Shown here: positions 41,078 to 51,975 of the stretch, one piece after another
How the letters are laid out: each line of letters begins with the position of its first letter
How positions within the stretch are numbered: the first letter of the stretch is position 1
Origin: Pseudolabrys sp963742345
GTDB taxonomy: Bacteria; Pseudomonadota; Alphaproteobacteria; Rhizobiales; Xanthobacteraceae
DNA length: 64,000 bases
Direction of reading: 5' to 3'
Assembly (NCBI GenBank): GCA_963742345.1
Contig: CAVULO010000007.1
Span: 124,001-188,000 of the forward strand
Position numbers and translations under genes: made by a program
The notes under the pieces: generated by a model
What the model was told of the DNA's origin: nothing
The model's input: the letters and a program-made list of their open reading frames with translations, nothing else
Databases searched by the model: none

Positions 41078-43413
41078 ATGACCGCAAGCCCCGCCCGTAC
41101 GAACCACACGCCGCGCGTCGAGGACGATGCCCTCGTCCGCGGTACCGGCCGTTTCATGGACGACCCGCGACTGCCCAATACGGCCTACGCCGCTTTCGTG
41201 CGGTCGCCGCACGCGCACGCGCGCGTCGCTATCGATCAACGCAGATGAAGCGCGCAAGACCAAGGACGTGCTGGCCGTGCTCACGGCCGCAGGACATGAA
41301 GGCGGCCGAATGTCGGCAGTGTCTCGCCGACATCCGCCGGTGCCGGGCCGCGGTGGTGCCAAGATGATCATGCCGTTCCGGCCGTCGCTGGCAGGGGAGA
41401 AGGTGATGCATGTCGGCGATCCGGTCGCGATGGTGGTCGCGGAGAGCGCAGCAGTCGCGCAGGACGCGGCTGACCTCGTGCGAGGTCGAATACGAGGAAT
41501 TGCCGGCGGTGATCGATCTGCACGACGCCATGAAAAAAGGCGGCACGCAACTCTATCCTGAAGCGCCCGGAAATCTTTGCGTCGATTGGCCGGGGCCTGT
41601 GCCCGACGAACAGAACGAGCGCGAGGTCGCCGAGATCATCGGCAAGGCGCCGCATGTCGCAAAAGTAAGTGTCACCAACCAGCGCATGGTGGTCGCCTCC
41701 ATGGAGACGCGCGGTGCCACCGGCGTCTACGACAAGGCCAACGACAGCTACACGCTCTACGCCTGCTCGCAGAGGCGCGGATTCGCTGCGCGGCCAAGGT
41801 GCGGCCATCATGGGCGTACCGAACGAAAAACTGCGCGTGATCACCGAAGATGTCGGCGGCGCCTTCGGCATGAAGACACCGGTCTATCCGGAATATCCGG
41901 CGCTGCTGGTGGCCGCGCGCCAACTCGGCCGGCCGGTGCATTGGCAGTCGACGCGTTCGGAGGCTTTCGTCACCGACACACAGGCACGCGATACCGTCAC
42001 CGAGGCCGAACTCGCGATCGACGAAAAGGGCAAATTCCTGGCGCTGCGTGTGCGGCACCGTGCAATCAGGGCGCTTATGTGAGCACCGCGGGTGTCGGCA
42101 TCAACACCAATAATTTCGCGCGCTGCCTGCCCGGCATGTACCGGATCCCGAAGGTCGACGCTTCAGTTGCCTGCTACTTCAGCAACACCATCCCGATCGG
42201 TCCCTATCGCGGCGCCGGACGGCCGGAAGCAAACTACGCGCTTGAGCGTGTGGTGGAGGAAGCCGCGCGCGTCACCGGCATCGATCCGGTGAGGCTGCGC
42301 AAGAAAAACCTCATTCCGCCGTCGGCGATGCCGTTCAAGACGCCGATCAACACTTATGACAGCGGCGATTTCCCGGCGATCGTCGACAAGGCGCTGGAGC
42401 TTGCCGATTTCGACAATTTCAACAAGCGCCGGCGCGAGTCGGCACAACGCAAAAAACTGCGCGGCATCGGCGTGTCCTGCATGCTGGAACATGCCGGCGC
42501 AACTGCCGATGGAGCAGGCGTCGGTTTCGTTTCCCGGCGGAGACCAGCTCATCCTCGGCTGCAACGTGCAATCGACCGGCCAGGGCCACGCCACCGTGTT
42601 TCCGCGCCTGCTCGCCAACAAGCTCGGTATCGATGCTGCGAAGATCGAGCACCGCCATGGCGACACCGCGCTGGGATTGACCGGCTTCGCCTCCGTCGGC
42701 TCGCGCTCTGCGATGTGCGCGGGCAGCGCGATTGTGCACACGGCGGATGTCATGCTGGCCAAGGGCAAGAAGGTGGCCTCGGCGCTGCTGGAGGCTTCCG
42801 AGGCGGATATCCAGTACCGCAACGGAAATTTCGAAGTGGTCGGCACCGACCGCAAAATTTCGCTGTTCGAAACCGCGAAGCGCGCGAAAGAGACTGGCGA
42901 AAGTCTCGACACGAAAGAAAAGGCCGAGACGCCGCTGACATTCCCGAACGGCTGTCATATCGCCGAGGTGGAAATCGATCCCGACACCGGCGCCGTCGAT
43001 CTCGTCACCTACACCGCGGTCGATGATTGCGGCGATCATGCTCGATCCCATGATCGTCGAAGGCCAGGTGCACGGCTCGCATCGCGCAAGGACTCGGGCC
43101 AGGCGCTGGTGGAAAATGCGATTTACGATTCCGGCAGCGGGCAATTGGTGAGCCGGCTCGTTCATGGATTACGGCATGCCGCACGCGCACACGATGCCGG
43201 TCGAACTGCGCGAGGCGGTGCATTCGGTGCCGGCGAAGAGCAATCCGCTCGGCGTGAAGGGCACCGGTGAAGCCGGGACCACGGCAGCGATTGCCGCGGT
43301 GATGAACGCGATTTCGAACGCAATTCCGAACGGCGCCGCCGACCACATGGATATGCCGGCCACGCCGGCGAAGGTGTGGGAGGCGTGCCAGAAGGGCGAT
43401 GGCGGGGAAGTAA
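41078..43413 (+). CDS. CoxL-type molybdopterin large subunit (xanthine dehydrogenase family), heavily frameshifted
   Basis: One gene of about 775 aa broken by ten or so shifts (about 41229, 41296, 41325, 41480, 41775, 42055, 42500, 43030, 43083, 43160, 43393). Bridging them gives a continuous large subunit: VRGTGRFMDDPRLPNTAYAA, GDPVAMVVAES, EDVGGAFGMKTPVYPE (Mo-cofactor GGxFGxK motif), PIGPYRGAGRPEANYALERV, and the active-site Glu in GVKGTGEAGTTAAIA. It ends KAMAGK at 43413. Unlike the enzyme at 27.3 kb it has no Tat signal and resembles the cytoplasmic CO dehydrogenase/aldehyde oxidase group. The FAD and 2Fe-2S subunits are not adjacent. Confidence 0.85.
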
Positions 43414-43441
43414 CCCGTCTCGGAGATGCCCGGAGTTGTCT

Positions 43442-44871
43442 TTACGCCTGCGAGATGAACTTCGTGTTCATGTACGCCTGCAGGCCTTCGATGCCGCCTT
43501 CGGAGCCGTAGCCCGACTCCTTGATGCCGCCGAACGGCGTCTCCGGCGTCGAGATGGCGATGCTGTTGACGCCGACCATGCCGGACTGGATGGAGTCACC
43601 GATCGCGGTCGCGGTCGCGCCCGATGACGTGAACGCATAAGCCGCGAGCCCAAAGGGCAGCGAGTTTGCGCGCTCGACCACTTCGTCGAAGGTCTTGAAC
43701 GGCACGATCGGCGCGACCGGGCCGAACGGCTCCTCGGTCATGATCTTGGCATCATCCGGCACGTCGGTAATCACCGTCGGCTGGAAGAAGAAGCCCTGGT
43801 TGCCGTGGCGCGAGCCGCCGGTCGCGATCTTGCCGCCGCGGCTCTTGGCGTCGTTGACGAAAGATTCCATGGCATCGAGCCGGCGCGGATTGGCGAGCGG
43901 CCCCATGGTGATGCCCTTCTCCATTCCGTCGCCCATCTTGATGCCCTTGGCGTATTCGGTGAAGCGGGCGACGAACTTGTTGTAGGACTGACTCCTGCAC
44001 ATAGAAGCGCGTCGGCGAAATGCAGACCTGCCCGGCGTTGCGATATTTGAACGCGGCGATGGTATCGGCGGCCTTTTCAGGATCGGCATCGGCGAATACG
44101 ACGACCGGCGAGTGGCCGCCGAGCTCCATGGTGGCCTTCTTCATTCCTTTGGCGGCGAGGCCGGCGAGATGCTTGCCGACCGGAATCGAGCCGGTGAAGG
44201 AAATCTTCTTCACGGCTTTCGCCGGAATCAAATGCTCGGACACATTGGCCGGCACACCGAACACCAGATTGAGCACGCCCGCCGGCAAGCCCGGCGTCGG
44301 CGAAGCATTTGACCAGCTCGACGCAGCCGCCCGGCGTTTCTTCCGAGGCCTTGATGATGAGCGAGCAACCGGCGGCGAGCGCGCCGGCGATCTTGCGCAC
44401 CGGCGTCAGCGTCGGGAAATTCCACGGCGTGAAGGCCGCAACCACACCGACCGGCTCCTGCAACACGATCTGGCGCACGCCCTTCTGCCGGCCCGGCACG
44501 ACGCGGCCGTAGGCGCGGCGGCCTTCTTCGGCGTACCAATCGATGATGTCGGCGCTGGTGAGAACTTCCGCGCGCGACTCCGGATAGACCTTGCCCTGCT
44601 CCTGCGTCATCACCTTGGAAATGTGATCGTGGCGTTCGCGCACGAGGTCGGCGGCCTTGCGCATGATCTTGGCGCGGTCATAGGCCGAGGTCGCCTTCCA
44701 AACTGCGAAGCCCTTCTCGGCGGCGGCGAGCGCGGCATCGAGATCGGCCTTGCTGGCATGCGGCAGATGCGCCAGCACCTTGCCGGTCGCCGGATTGATT
44801 ACGTCCTCGCCCTTGCGGCCTTCGCCGTTGAGCCATTTGCCGTCGATGTAAAGACCCAGTTCGGAATACAT
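43442..44871 (-). CDS. NAD(P)-dependent aldehyde dehydrogenase (succinate-semialdehyde dehydrogenase type), frameshifted
   Basis: About 476 aa with two shifts (about 44290 and 43995). Starts MYSELGLYIDGKWLNGEGRK at 44871. NAFTPWNFPT-type motif VVAAFTPWNFPTLTPVRKIA, cofactor region SFTGSIPVGKHLAG, catalytic Glu in MELGGHSP and catalytic Cys in NAGQVCISPTRFYVQ are all readable across the joined frames; the C-terminus ends GLQAYMNTKFISQA. The closest family resemblance is GabD. It oxidises a semialdehyde to the acid, a plausible step after the ACMSD-like and CoxL-type enzymes. It is convergent with the CoxL gene. Confidence 0.87.
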
Positions 44872-44964
44872 AGGAACCTCGTTGTTACCCGGAACATTCG
44901 TGGACGATGGATTAGCACTTAAGAGCGAGCGCGGCCACCCTGCTCGCCGCGCAGGGCAGGGACA

Positions 44965-45720
44965 CTATGAGCCGAGATACGCGCCGCCGCTGACGTGAAT
45001 GGTCTGCCCGGTGACGTAGCGGCCACCGGGACCGCAGAGATAGCGCACCATGGCGGCAACGTCTTCGGACTTGCCGCGCTCGCCGGTGATGGTGCCGTGG
45101 GTGAGGTGATGCGCCGGCTTCTGCGCCGAGGCCGGCCGCGTCGTGTCGATCGCGCCCGGCACCACGCAATTGGCGGTGATCTTGTCGGCGGCAAGATCGT
45201 GCGCGAGCGCGCGGGAAAAGCCGACCAGCGCGGCCTTGGCCGTCATCACATGGGCGCGGTCTTTCGAGCCGATATGCGCGCTCATGCCGCCGATATTGAT
45301 GATGCTACCGCCATTCTTCTTCATCGCCGGCAGACAGGCATGCACGCAGTGGAAGGTGCCATCGAGGATGACGTTCATCACCTCGCGCCATTCGGCATAA
45401 CTCATCTCGTCGATCGGTTTTTCGCGGCGCAGCGCGGCGTTGTTGACCAGGATATCGATGCGGCCGAAGCGCTTGAGCGCGGCCTCAGCAAGCGCAACAG
45501 CGGTCTTTTCATCGCCGACATCGCCGAGGACGGCGACCGCCTTGCCGCCGGCCGCTTCGATCTCGCGCACGACGCCGTCGGCTTCGGCCTGGTTCGAGCG
45601 CACGTTCACCACCACCGAGGCACCCGCCTGCGCGAGCGCGAGCGCGATGGCGCGTCCGATATTGCGTCCGGCGCCGGTGACGATGGCGACCTTGCCGGCA
45701 AGTTCCTTGTTGTCGGCCAT
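44965..45720 (-). CDS. SDR-family oxidoreductase with Tyr-less active site
   Basis: 251 aa, uninterrupted. Cofactor motif TGAGRNIG (15-22), NNAA (93-96), S147 in GGMSAHIG and K162 in TAKAAL are conserved, but the YxxxK tyrosine position (158) is Val, with His at 157 (RAHVMTAKAAL). PGAIDTT near 189 and a C-terminal GGRYVTGQTIHVSGGAYLG complete a FabG-like fold. The adjacent His might substitute in catalysis. It lies between the PrpD-like and aldehyde dehydrogenase genes on the same strand and is one of the few intact genes in this block. Confidence 0.88.
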   Translation of the reverse strand: MADNKELAGKVAIVTGAGRNIGRAIALALAQAGASVVVNVRSNQAEADGVVREIEAAGGKAVAVLGDVGDEKTAVALAEAALKRFGRIDILVNNAALRREKPIDEMSYAEWREVMNVILDGTFHCVHACLPAMKKNGGSIINIGGMSAHIGSKDRAHVMTAKAALVGFSRALAHDLAADKITANCVVPGAIDTTRPASAQKPAHHLTHGTITGERGKSEDVAAMVRYLCGPGGRYVTGQTIHVSGGAYLGS

Positions 45721-45728
45721 GATCCTAA

Positions 45729-47111
45729 CTACCCCCGTAAGAACGCCAGATCGATCTTGCCGTCGTAGAGCTTCGCCAGCCGTTCAAGCGCCGCAGCGGC
45801 GCGCTTGTCGTCCCAGCCGCCGTGGCGGGCGTTGAGCGCGAATTTCTCCTCGATGTCGGCGCGCGTGAGCGGCTCGTGCGCGCCGCCGCGAAAATGCGGC
45901 TGGCGCTCTTCGACCACGCGGCCGTCATTGAGCACGGCGCGGATGTGACCGGTGAAGTTGTTGGGATAGGGATTATCCGGGATCGATCACGTAACGCACC
46001 TTCGACGACGAGCGCGAGCACGTCCTCGTCGCGCACCGCTGCTCGGTGAAGGCATCGAGCCCAACGCCGCCGCGTACGAAACCGGTGGCGAGGATAAACG
46101 GCGTGGCGAATTTCGCCGCATAGCCGTTGGGCGGGCGCTGCTTGTCGGCGAGCGGCTCCCACAGCCGGTGCACGGTGCCTTCCGCCACTTCGCAGATCAG
46201 CTCCTTCACGTCGCCTGGCTTGATGCCGCGCGCGGCAAGGCGCTTGGCACAGTCGATGTAAGGATGCGCCATGGTCCCGCACGGATAGGGCTTGAATGCC
46301 AGCGTCTCGGTCACCCAGCGTTTGCCGAAGTCGCCGGTGAGCGCCTCATAGTCGCCCTCGCGTCGTGTGCGCGAAGCCGTGGAACAGCCCGTGCACGCCT
46401 TCGAACACCGTGCGCGGGCCGAGAAAGCCACCGCGCGCAAGCAGCGCGGCGCGGATGCCGGACTGCGCCGCCCAGCCGGGATGCAGCCGCTTGGTCCAGG
46501 CGCCCTCGGCCAGATATTCGATGATGCCGCCGGCAAAGCTTGCCGCGATGCCGAGCGCATCGACGATCTGCTTGGCGTTGAGACCAAGCGCGGCGCCGAC
46601 ACCGGCCGCCGCCCCCATCACGCCGAAGATGGCGGTCGGATGGAAGCCGGCCTTGTGCACCGCCTTCGGCACCACGGTGCTGAGGCGACACATGACCTCG
46701 GTGCCGACCGCAATGCCGAGCAAGCGCGGCAGCGCCATCCGGCCTGTGCCGCTCGCAGGCCGCCAGCACCGCCGGCACGATCACCGCGCCGGCATGAACC
46801 GGCCCGCCCTCGAAGGTGTCGTCGAAATCCTCGCCATGCGCGGCAGTGCCGTTGATGAAGGCGGCGCTTGCCGCGCTGAACGTGCGCGTGTGGCCGATCG
46901 CCGTGCAGGGACCTTCGTCGTCGCAGCCGGCGAGCGCGCTCTTGATGTAGTCCTCGTTGCGCGCGGTGACGCAGAGGCCGGCGACGTCGATCAGCAGATC
47001 CTCGCATTTCCGACGCACTGCCGCCGGCAGCTTGTCCGCGCGCAGCGCGGCAATGTGCCCGGCAAGAACCTCGGCAACCGCGGTGGCTGGAAGCTTCGCT
47101 GTCATGGACAT
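45729..47111 (-). CDS. MmgE/PrpD family protein, frameshifted
   Basis: About 460 aa with four or so shifts (about 46740, 46365, 46045, 45980). Start ATG 47111 overlaps the stop of the permease gene. Bridged frames give LPAAVRRKCEDLLIDVAGLC, FINGTAAHGEDFDDTFEGGP, FHPTAIFGVMGAAAGVGAAL, MAHPYIDCAKRLAARGIKPG and a C-terminus LYDGKIDLAFLRG. The family includes 2-methylcitrate dehydratase, cis-aconitate decarboxylase and imidodisuccinate lyase-type enzymes. The position inside an ABC transporter operon suggests it acts on the imported compound, perhaps a tricarboxylate-like substrate. Confidence 0.86.
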
Positions 47112-48838
47112 CAGGTGCGGAAGCGCACGTTGCCGAAGCCGGGAATGCGATTGACCGCGATCACCACCGCGAAGGTGATCAACAGCATGCCGAGGCCGAT
47201 CACCGAGATGGCGCCGAGATCGCCGCTTTCGTTGAGATCGTAGATCAGCACCGACACCACCTTGGTCTCCGAGGTGAACAGGATGATCGCCGCCGACAAT
47301 TCGCGCATCACGCCGACGAAGATGAAGCACCAGGTCGCGATCACGCCGGTGCGCAGCAGCGGCGCGGTGATCTGCCAGAGCGAGCGCAGCCGCGTGGCGC
47401 CGAGAATGCGGCTCGCGTCCTCCAGCTCCGGATGGATGGTGCGGAACGCCGCTTGCAGCTGCTGATAGGCCGACGGCAGCGCGATGGTGACGAAGGCGAT
47501 CAGCAGGATCCACAACGTGCCGTAGAGCACGAATGGCGGCCGCGTATAGCTCAGGAACAGGCCGACGCCGAGCACGATGCCGGGAATGGCGATCGGCGCG
47601 GTGGCGAGGAAGCCGAGGACGCGCCAGCCGGTAACCGCCTGACGCGCGGTGACGTAAGCGATCACCAGCGCAATCGCAGTGCCGATGGTGGCGGTGGCGG
47701 TGCCGAGGATCACGGTATTCTTGAGCGCGAGCGAAGCCGCCGACAATTCGAACAAAACGAAGTTGATGTTCTGCAGCGTGAAATTATGGACCGTCAATAA
47801 GGTGCACGCGACCGGCGAGAAAGCTGCGTTGAATAGCGCGGCATAAGGCAGAAATACCGGGTTGAGCAACACGACCAGGCACAGCGCGAAAGCCGGCCAG
47901 CGCCAGCGGTGCAGCGGGATCAACCGCGGCGCGCCGTATTTGCCGCCGACCACCGAATAGCCGCGGCGGCCAAGAATCATATTCTCGGCGCGCAGCAGGA
48001 TGATCGTGAGCACGAGGAGCGGCAGCGAGGCGGCGGCGGCGAGTTCGGGCTTGGGCGGAAACTGGAACAGACTCCAGATCTTGGTGGTCATGGTGTGGAA
48101 ACCGGCCGGCAGCGCCAGGATCGCCGGTGAACCGAACAACGTCATTGCCTGCAGGAAGGCGACCAGCGCGCCGGCAAGCAACGCGGGCAGCACCAGCGGA
48201 ATGGTGACGCGCCGCGCGGTGTACCAGCGCCCGCCGCCGAGAATCGAGGAGGCATCCTCGAGTTCACCCGGCGTGCGATCGAGCGAATTGGCGACCAGCA
48301 CGAACACGTACGGAAACGTGTAGCAGGAGATCACGAAGATGATGCCGGGCAAAGTGTAGATGTTGAACAGATGCTCATCCGGCGCCATGCCAAGCCACTC
48401 GCGCGCGAGCTTGTTCAGCAGTCCGCTGTTGGGCGCCGCCAGCAGCTCCCAGGCGATTGCGCCGAGAAATGGCGGCGTCACAAATGACGCCGTCACCAGC
48501 GCACGGATCACTCCGCTGAACGGCAGGTCGGTGCGCGCCACCAGCCATCCCATCGGCGCCGCCACCGCACAGCAGATGAAGGCGGATGAGGTCGCGAGGA
48601 TGAAGGTGGTGATCAGCGGATCGATAAACGAGGATTCGGTGAACAGCCGATAGAAATTGGCGAGCGTGAAAGCGCCTTTGGCGTCGGTCAGGCTGTAGAG
48701 CAGCAGCCACGACAGCGGCAGCACGATCAGCACGCACAGAATCACGGCGAACAAATAGAGCACCGGCTTCGAGACATCGATCCCGAAGCGGCGTTCTGCG
48801 CGTGCAGGCAAGGCGATGGTCATGGCACCGGATTTCAT
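47111..48838 (-). CDS. Fbp/AfuB-type ABC transporter permease (two fused permease domains)
   Basis: 575 aa, uninterrupted, with about twelve hydrophobic helices in two homologous halves, each with a coupling loop (ELEDASSILGGGRWYTARRV near residue 200 and ELEDASRILGATRLRSLWQI near 490). This double-domain layout is that of FbpB/AfuB iron(III) permeases, also used for thiamine, phosphonate and other small ligands. Start ATG 48838; a second ATG at 48823 is possible. It is flanked by its binding protein and ATPase genes. Confidence 0.9.
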   Translation of the reverse strand: MKSGAMTIALPARAERRFGIDVSKPVLYLFAVILCVLIVLPLSWLLLYSLTDAKGAFTLANFYRLFTESSFIDPLITTFILATSSAFICCAVAAPMGWLVARTDLPFSGVIRALVTASFVTPPFLGAIAWELLAAPNSGLLNKLAREWLGMAPDEHLFNIYTLPGIIFVISCYTFPYVFVLVANSLDRTPGELEDASSILGGGRWYTARRVTIPLVLPALLAGALVAFLQAMTLFGSPAILALPAGFHTMTTKIWSLFQFPPKPELAAAASLPLLVLTIILLRAENMILGRRGYSVVGGKYGAPRLIPLHRWRWPAFALCLVVLLNPVFLPYAALFNAAFSPVACTLLTVHNFTLQNINFVLFELSAASLALKNTVILGTATATIGTAIALVIAYVTARQAVTGWRVLGFLATAPIAIPGIVLGVGLFLSYTRPPFVLYGTLWILLIAFVTIALPSAYQQLQAAFRTIHPELEDASRILGATRLRSLWQITAPLLRTGVIATWCFIFVGVMRELSAAIILFTSETKVVSVLIYDLNESGDLGAISVIGLGMLLITFAVVIAVNRIPGFGNVRFRT

Positions 48839-48888
48839 TGCGGGCGCGGCAGATCATGCCGCCGCGCCCGGATGTCGGAATGATCCGA

Positions 48889-49957
48889 CTAGACGTGGAA
48901 GATCTTGACGTAATGCTGCTTGATCTCGTCGCTCATTTTTTCGACCGCGGCCGGATCGTCCTTCATCACCTTGATGTCCTTGAACGGCGTGCGGCCGGGC
49001 TTTTCCTTGGTTTGCGGATGCATCGAGCGCAAGCCCCCGACGTCGATGATCAGCTGCTGGCATTCCGGCGTGAAGCTGTAGGCCGTGAACAGCCGCGCCG
49101 CGTTCGGATTCGGCGCCGCCTTGAACATGCCGGTCGGCCCGACGATCAGCGGCGAGCCTTCGGTGGCATAGACCGGCGCGACCGGCCCGCCCTTCTCGCT
49201 GATCTGGAAGATGTTGTACTCGTTGCCGTCGGCCATCACCGCGCGCTCGCCGAGCGCCAGCCGCTTCGGCGGATCGGCCGACGACTGGACCTGCATGATG
49301 TTCTGCGCGGCGAGCTTCTCGAAGTAGCCCCAGCCGAGATCGCGCTGCATCTGATAGGTCGCGGTCATGATCGTGCCGCTGTAGCCGGGATGCGCCTTGA
49401 CGATCTTGCCCTTCCATTTCGGATCGAGCAGATCGGCGAAGCTTTTCGGCGCCTCTTCCTTTTTCACCAGATTGGTGTTGTAGGCGATGATCGAGACCCA
49501 AACGCGGAAGCTGGCGAAGATGCCGTCCGGGTCCTTGTGCTCGGCCGGATAGAACTTGGCGACGTCTTCCGGCACGAAGGCTCCAGCAGACCGCCTTTCT
49601 TCCAGACGATCGAATGCGCGGCGTCCGACGAATTGACCACGTCGCACGGCGTGGATGTTGCTGCCATATTCCTGGCCGATGCGCTGGAACACGCGCTCGG
49701 CGCCCGATGCGCTCGACCCGCGCCGCGACACCGGGAAATTTGGCTTCGAACGCTTTGGCGATCTTTTCGGCGAGCGGCAGGTCGACCGAGGTGTACCAGA
49801 CGACCTTGCCTTCCTTCTTGGCCGCCTCGATCAGCGCCGGCGTGATGGCGCTCGCCGGCGGCGCGGCCGACATGACCCTGGTCGAGAACGCGGCGCCGGC
49901 GGCGAGCGCGCTCGAGCCGATCAGTACATCGCGACGTGAAATTCTTGAGCCCTTCAT
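48889..49957 (-). CDS. Extracellular solute-binding protein, Fbp/AfuA-type (frameshifted)
   Basis: About 355 aa with three or more shifts between about 49730 and 49580. ATG 49957 follows a good GGAGG site. N-terminus has a Tat-type signal (SRISRRDVLIGSSALAAGAA), then KEGKVVWYTSVDLPLAEKIA (binding-protein family 1). The broken middle should read through ERVFQRIGQEYGSNIHA, CDVVNSSDAAHSIVWKKGGL and FVPEDVAKFYPAEHKDPDG. The last 240 residues are intact, ending KQHYVKIFHV. It is the periplasmic receptor of the transporter with the double permease; ligand could be iron or a small organic molecule. Confidence 0.87.
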
Positions 49958-50006
49958 CGGCGTATCCTCCATATCCTGCTTTTGTTGTTTCGCCCCGCGA
50001 TATTAT

Positions 50007-51069
50007 TCATCCGCTCAGCGCGCGGCAGCGCTCGGGCGGCAGGTGCAGCCAGACCGCGCTGCCTTGCGGAATGCTCTCGCCCGCGGCGGTGAGCACGCGC
50101 AGCTGCGTGCCGTCCTTGACCTCAACCATATAGTCCCGGCTGCCGCCGAGAAAGACCTGCCGCACCACCGTCGCCGGCACGATGTTTTCGCCCTGTCGGT
50201 TGCGCCGCGGAAATCGCGATGTCGTGCGGGCGGATCGAAACCGGCGTCGGCGCACCGGCACTGATCTTTTCGCCGACACAGCGCAGCGCAGTGCCGGCAA
50301 AGTCGATCGCGGGAATCGTCCAGGCCCTTGCCTTTGATGACGTTGCTCGATCCGATAAAGCGCGCGACGAATTCCGAGCGCGGCCGGTCGTAGATGTCTT
50401 CCGGCGAGCCCGACTGCTCGATCTTGCCGTGCATTCATGACGCAGATCAGGTCGGCGGTGGTCATCGCCTCCGACTGGTCGTGGGTGACGTAGACCGTCG
50501 TGTAGCGATAGGCGTCGTGCAGGCGGCGCACCTCGAAGCGCATTTCCTCGCGCAAATTGGCGTCGAGATTGGAAAGCGGTTCGTCGAGCAGCAGCGTTTC
50601 CGGCTCGACGATCAGCGCGCGCGCGAGCGCCACGCGCTGCTGCTGGCCGCCGGACAATTCGCCCGGATAGCGCTGCGGCCAGCGGCGCAAGCTGCGTGGT
50701 GGCGAGAATGGCGTCGAGCTTCTTGGCGATGGTGTCGCGATCCATCTTGCGCAGCTTCAGGCCGTAGACGATGTTCTCGGCCACCGTCATGTGCGGCCAC
50801 AGCGCGTAGCTCTGGAAGATCATCGACATGTTGCGCCGCTCGGGCGGCAACGTCTGCGCCGGCGAGGAAATCAATTTGTCGCCGACGCGGATTTCGCCGT
50901 CGCTCGGCTCGACGAAGCCGGCGATCAGCCGCAGCGTCGTGGTCTTGCCGCAGCCGGATGGGCCGAGCAGGCAGACCAGATGGCCGTGCTCGATGGTGAG
51001 CGATATGTCGTCGACCACCGCGACGTCGCCATATCGCTTGGTCAGGTTTCGCAACTCAACCGACGCCAC
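50007..51069 (-). CDS. ABC transporter ATP-binding protein, FbpC/PotA-type (frameshifted)
   Basis: About 353 aa with four or more shifts (about 50685, 50435, 50320, 50200). N-terminal ATPase: MASVELRNLTKRYGDVAVVD, Walker A GPSGCGKTT, Q-loop FQSYALWPHMT; after the first shift signature LSGGQQQRVALARAL, Walker B LLLDEPLSNLD and His switch YVTHDQSEA; then a regulatory OB-fold (TOBE) domain with SIRPHDIAISA and QVFLGGSRDYMVEVKDGTQL, ending PPERCRALSG at 50007. It energises the fused permease. First gene of the leftward transporter operon. Confidence 0.87.
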
Positions 51070-51169
51070 GCGCTTCCTCCCCTACACCCGCCGCTTGCCG
51101 CGGCTGTATCATTTTGCACTCGTCGTATTAGCACCGCAGGCGAAAACTCTCATCGCCTTACTTGTTGCT

Positions 51170-51961
51170 CTAGGATCCGGTGAACGCCGGCTTGCGCTTC
51201 TCCATGAACGCCTTGCGGCCTTCCTTGTAGTCGTTGCTGGCGAAGCAGGCCTGCACCAAGCTCGGCGCATTTCTTCAGATTGCGCTTGCTTTCGTCGGTG
51301 ACCGCCTGGCCGACGATGTATTTGACCGAATTGACCGTCAGCGGCGCGTTGCCGCGATGGTGTCGGCATAGTCCTTGACGTAGTTCTCGAGTTCGGCATC
51401 CGGCAGCACGCGATTGACCAGGCCCATCATCTGCGCCTCGGCGGCGGTGAATTGCCGCGCGGTGAAGAAAATTTCCTTGGCGAAGGACGGACCGACCACG
51501 TCGACCAGCTTCTTGATGCCGTCGAAGCCGTAGCCGAGGCCGAGCTTGGCGGCCGGCACGCCGAACTTCGAACCTTCCGTGCAGATGCGCATGTCGCAGC
51601 ACAGCGCGAGCCCGACGCCGCCGCCGATGCAATAGCCGCGGATCATGGCGATGGTCGGCTTGGGAAACTTGTAGAACGCGTTGTTGGCCTGATCGACCGC
51701 GGCGTTGTAGCGGTCGACGCCTTCCTTGGTCGAGCGCTCCTTCTCGAACTTGGAAATGTCGGCGCCCGACACGAAGGCCTTGCCGCCGGCGCCGGTGACC
51801 ACGACCACGCGAATATTCTTGTCGTTCTTGAAATCCTCGAGGAAGCCCGACGCCGCCTCCCACATTTCGAGCGAGACGGCGTTGTGGCGCTCCGGATTGT
51901 TGAAGGTCAGATAGCCGACCTTGCCTTCCTTGCGCGACAGCATCTTGTCGGTCTGCGACAT
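51170..51961 (-). CDS. Enoyl-CoA hydratase/isomerase family protein (frameshifted)
   Basis: About 262 aa, with shifts near 51340 and 51255. Crotonase fold: VGYLTFNNPERHNAVSLEMW, the first oxyanion segment AFVSGADISKFEKERS and the second MIRGYCIGGGVGLALCCDMR. The standard enoyl-hydratase Glu pair is partly replaced (FGVPAAKLGLGYGFDGIKKL), so it may be another crotonase-type activity. After the shifts the sequence continues NAPLTVNSVKYIVGQAV and ends KRKPAFTGS at 51170. It is 14 nt downstream of the CaiB-like gene, so the pair probably activates and then hydrates an acid. Confidence 0.87.
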
Positions 51962-51975
51962 TCCACTCCATCTCC

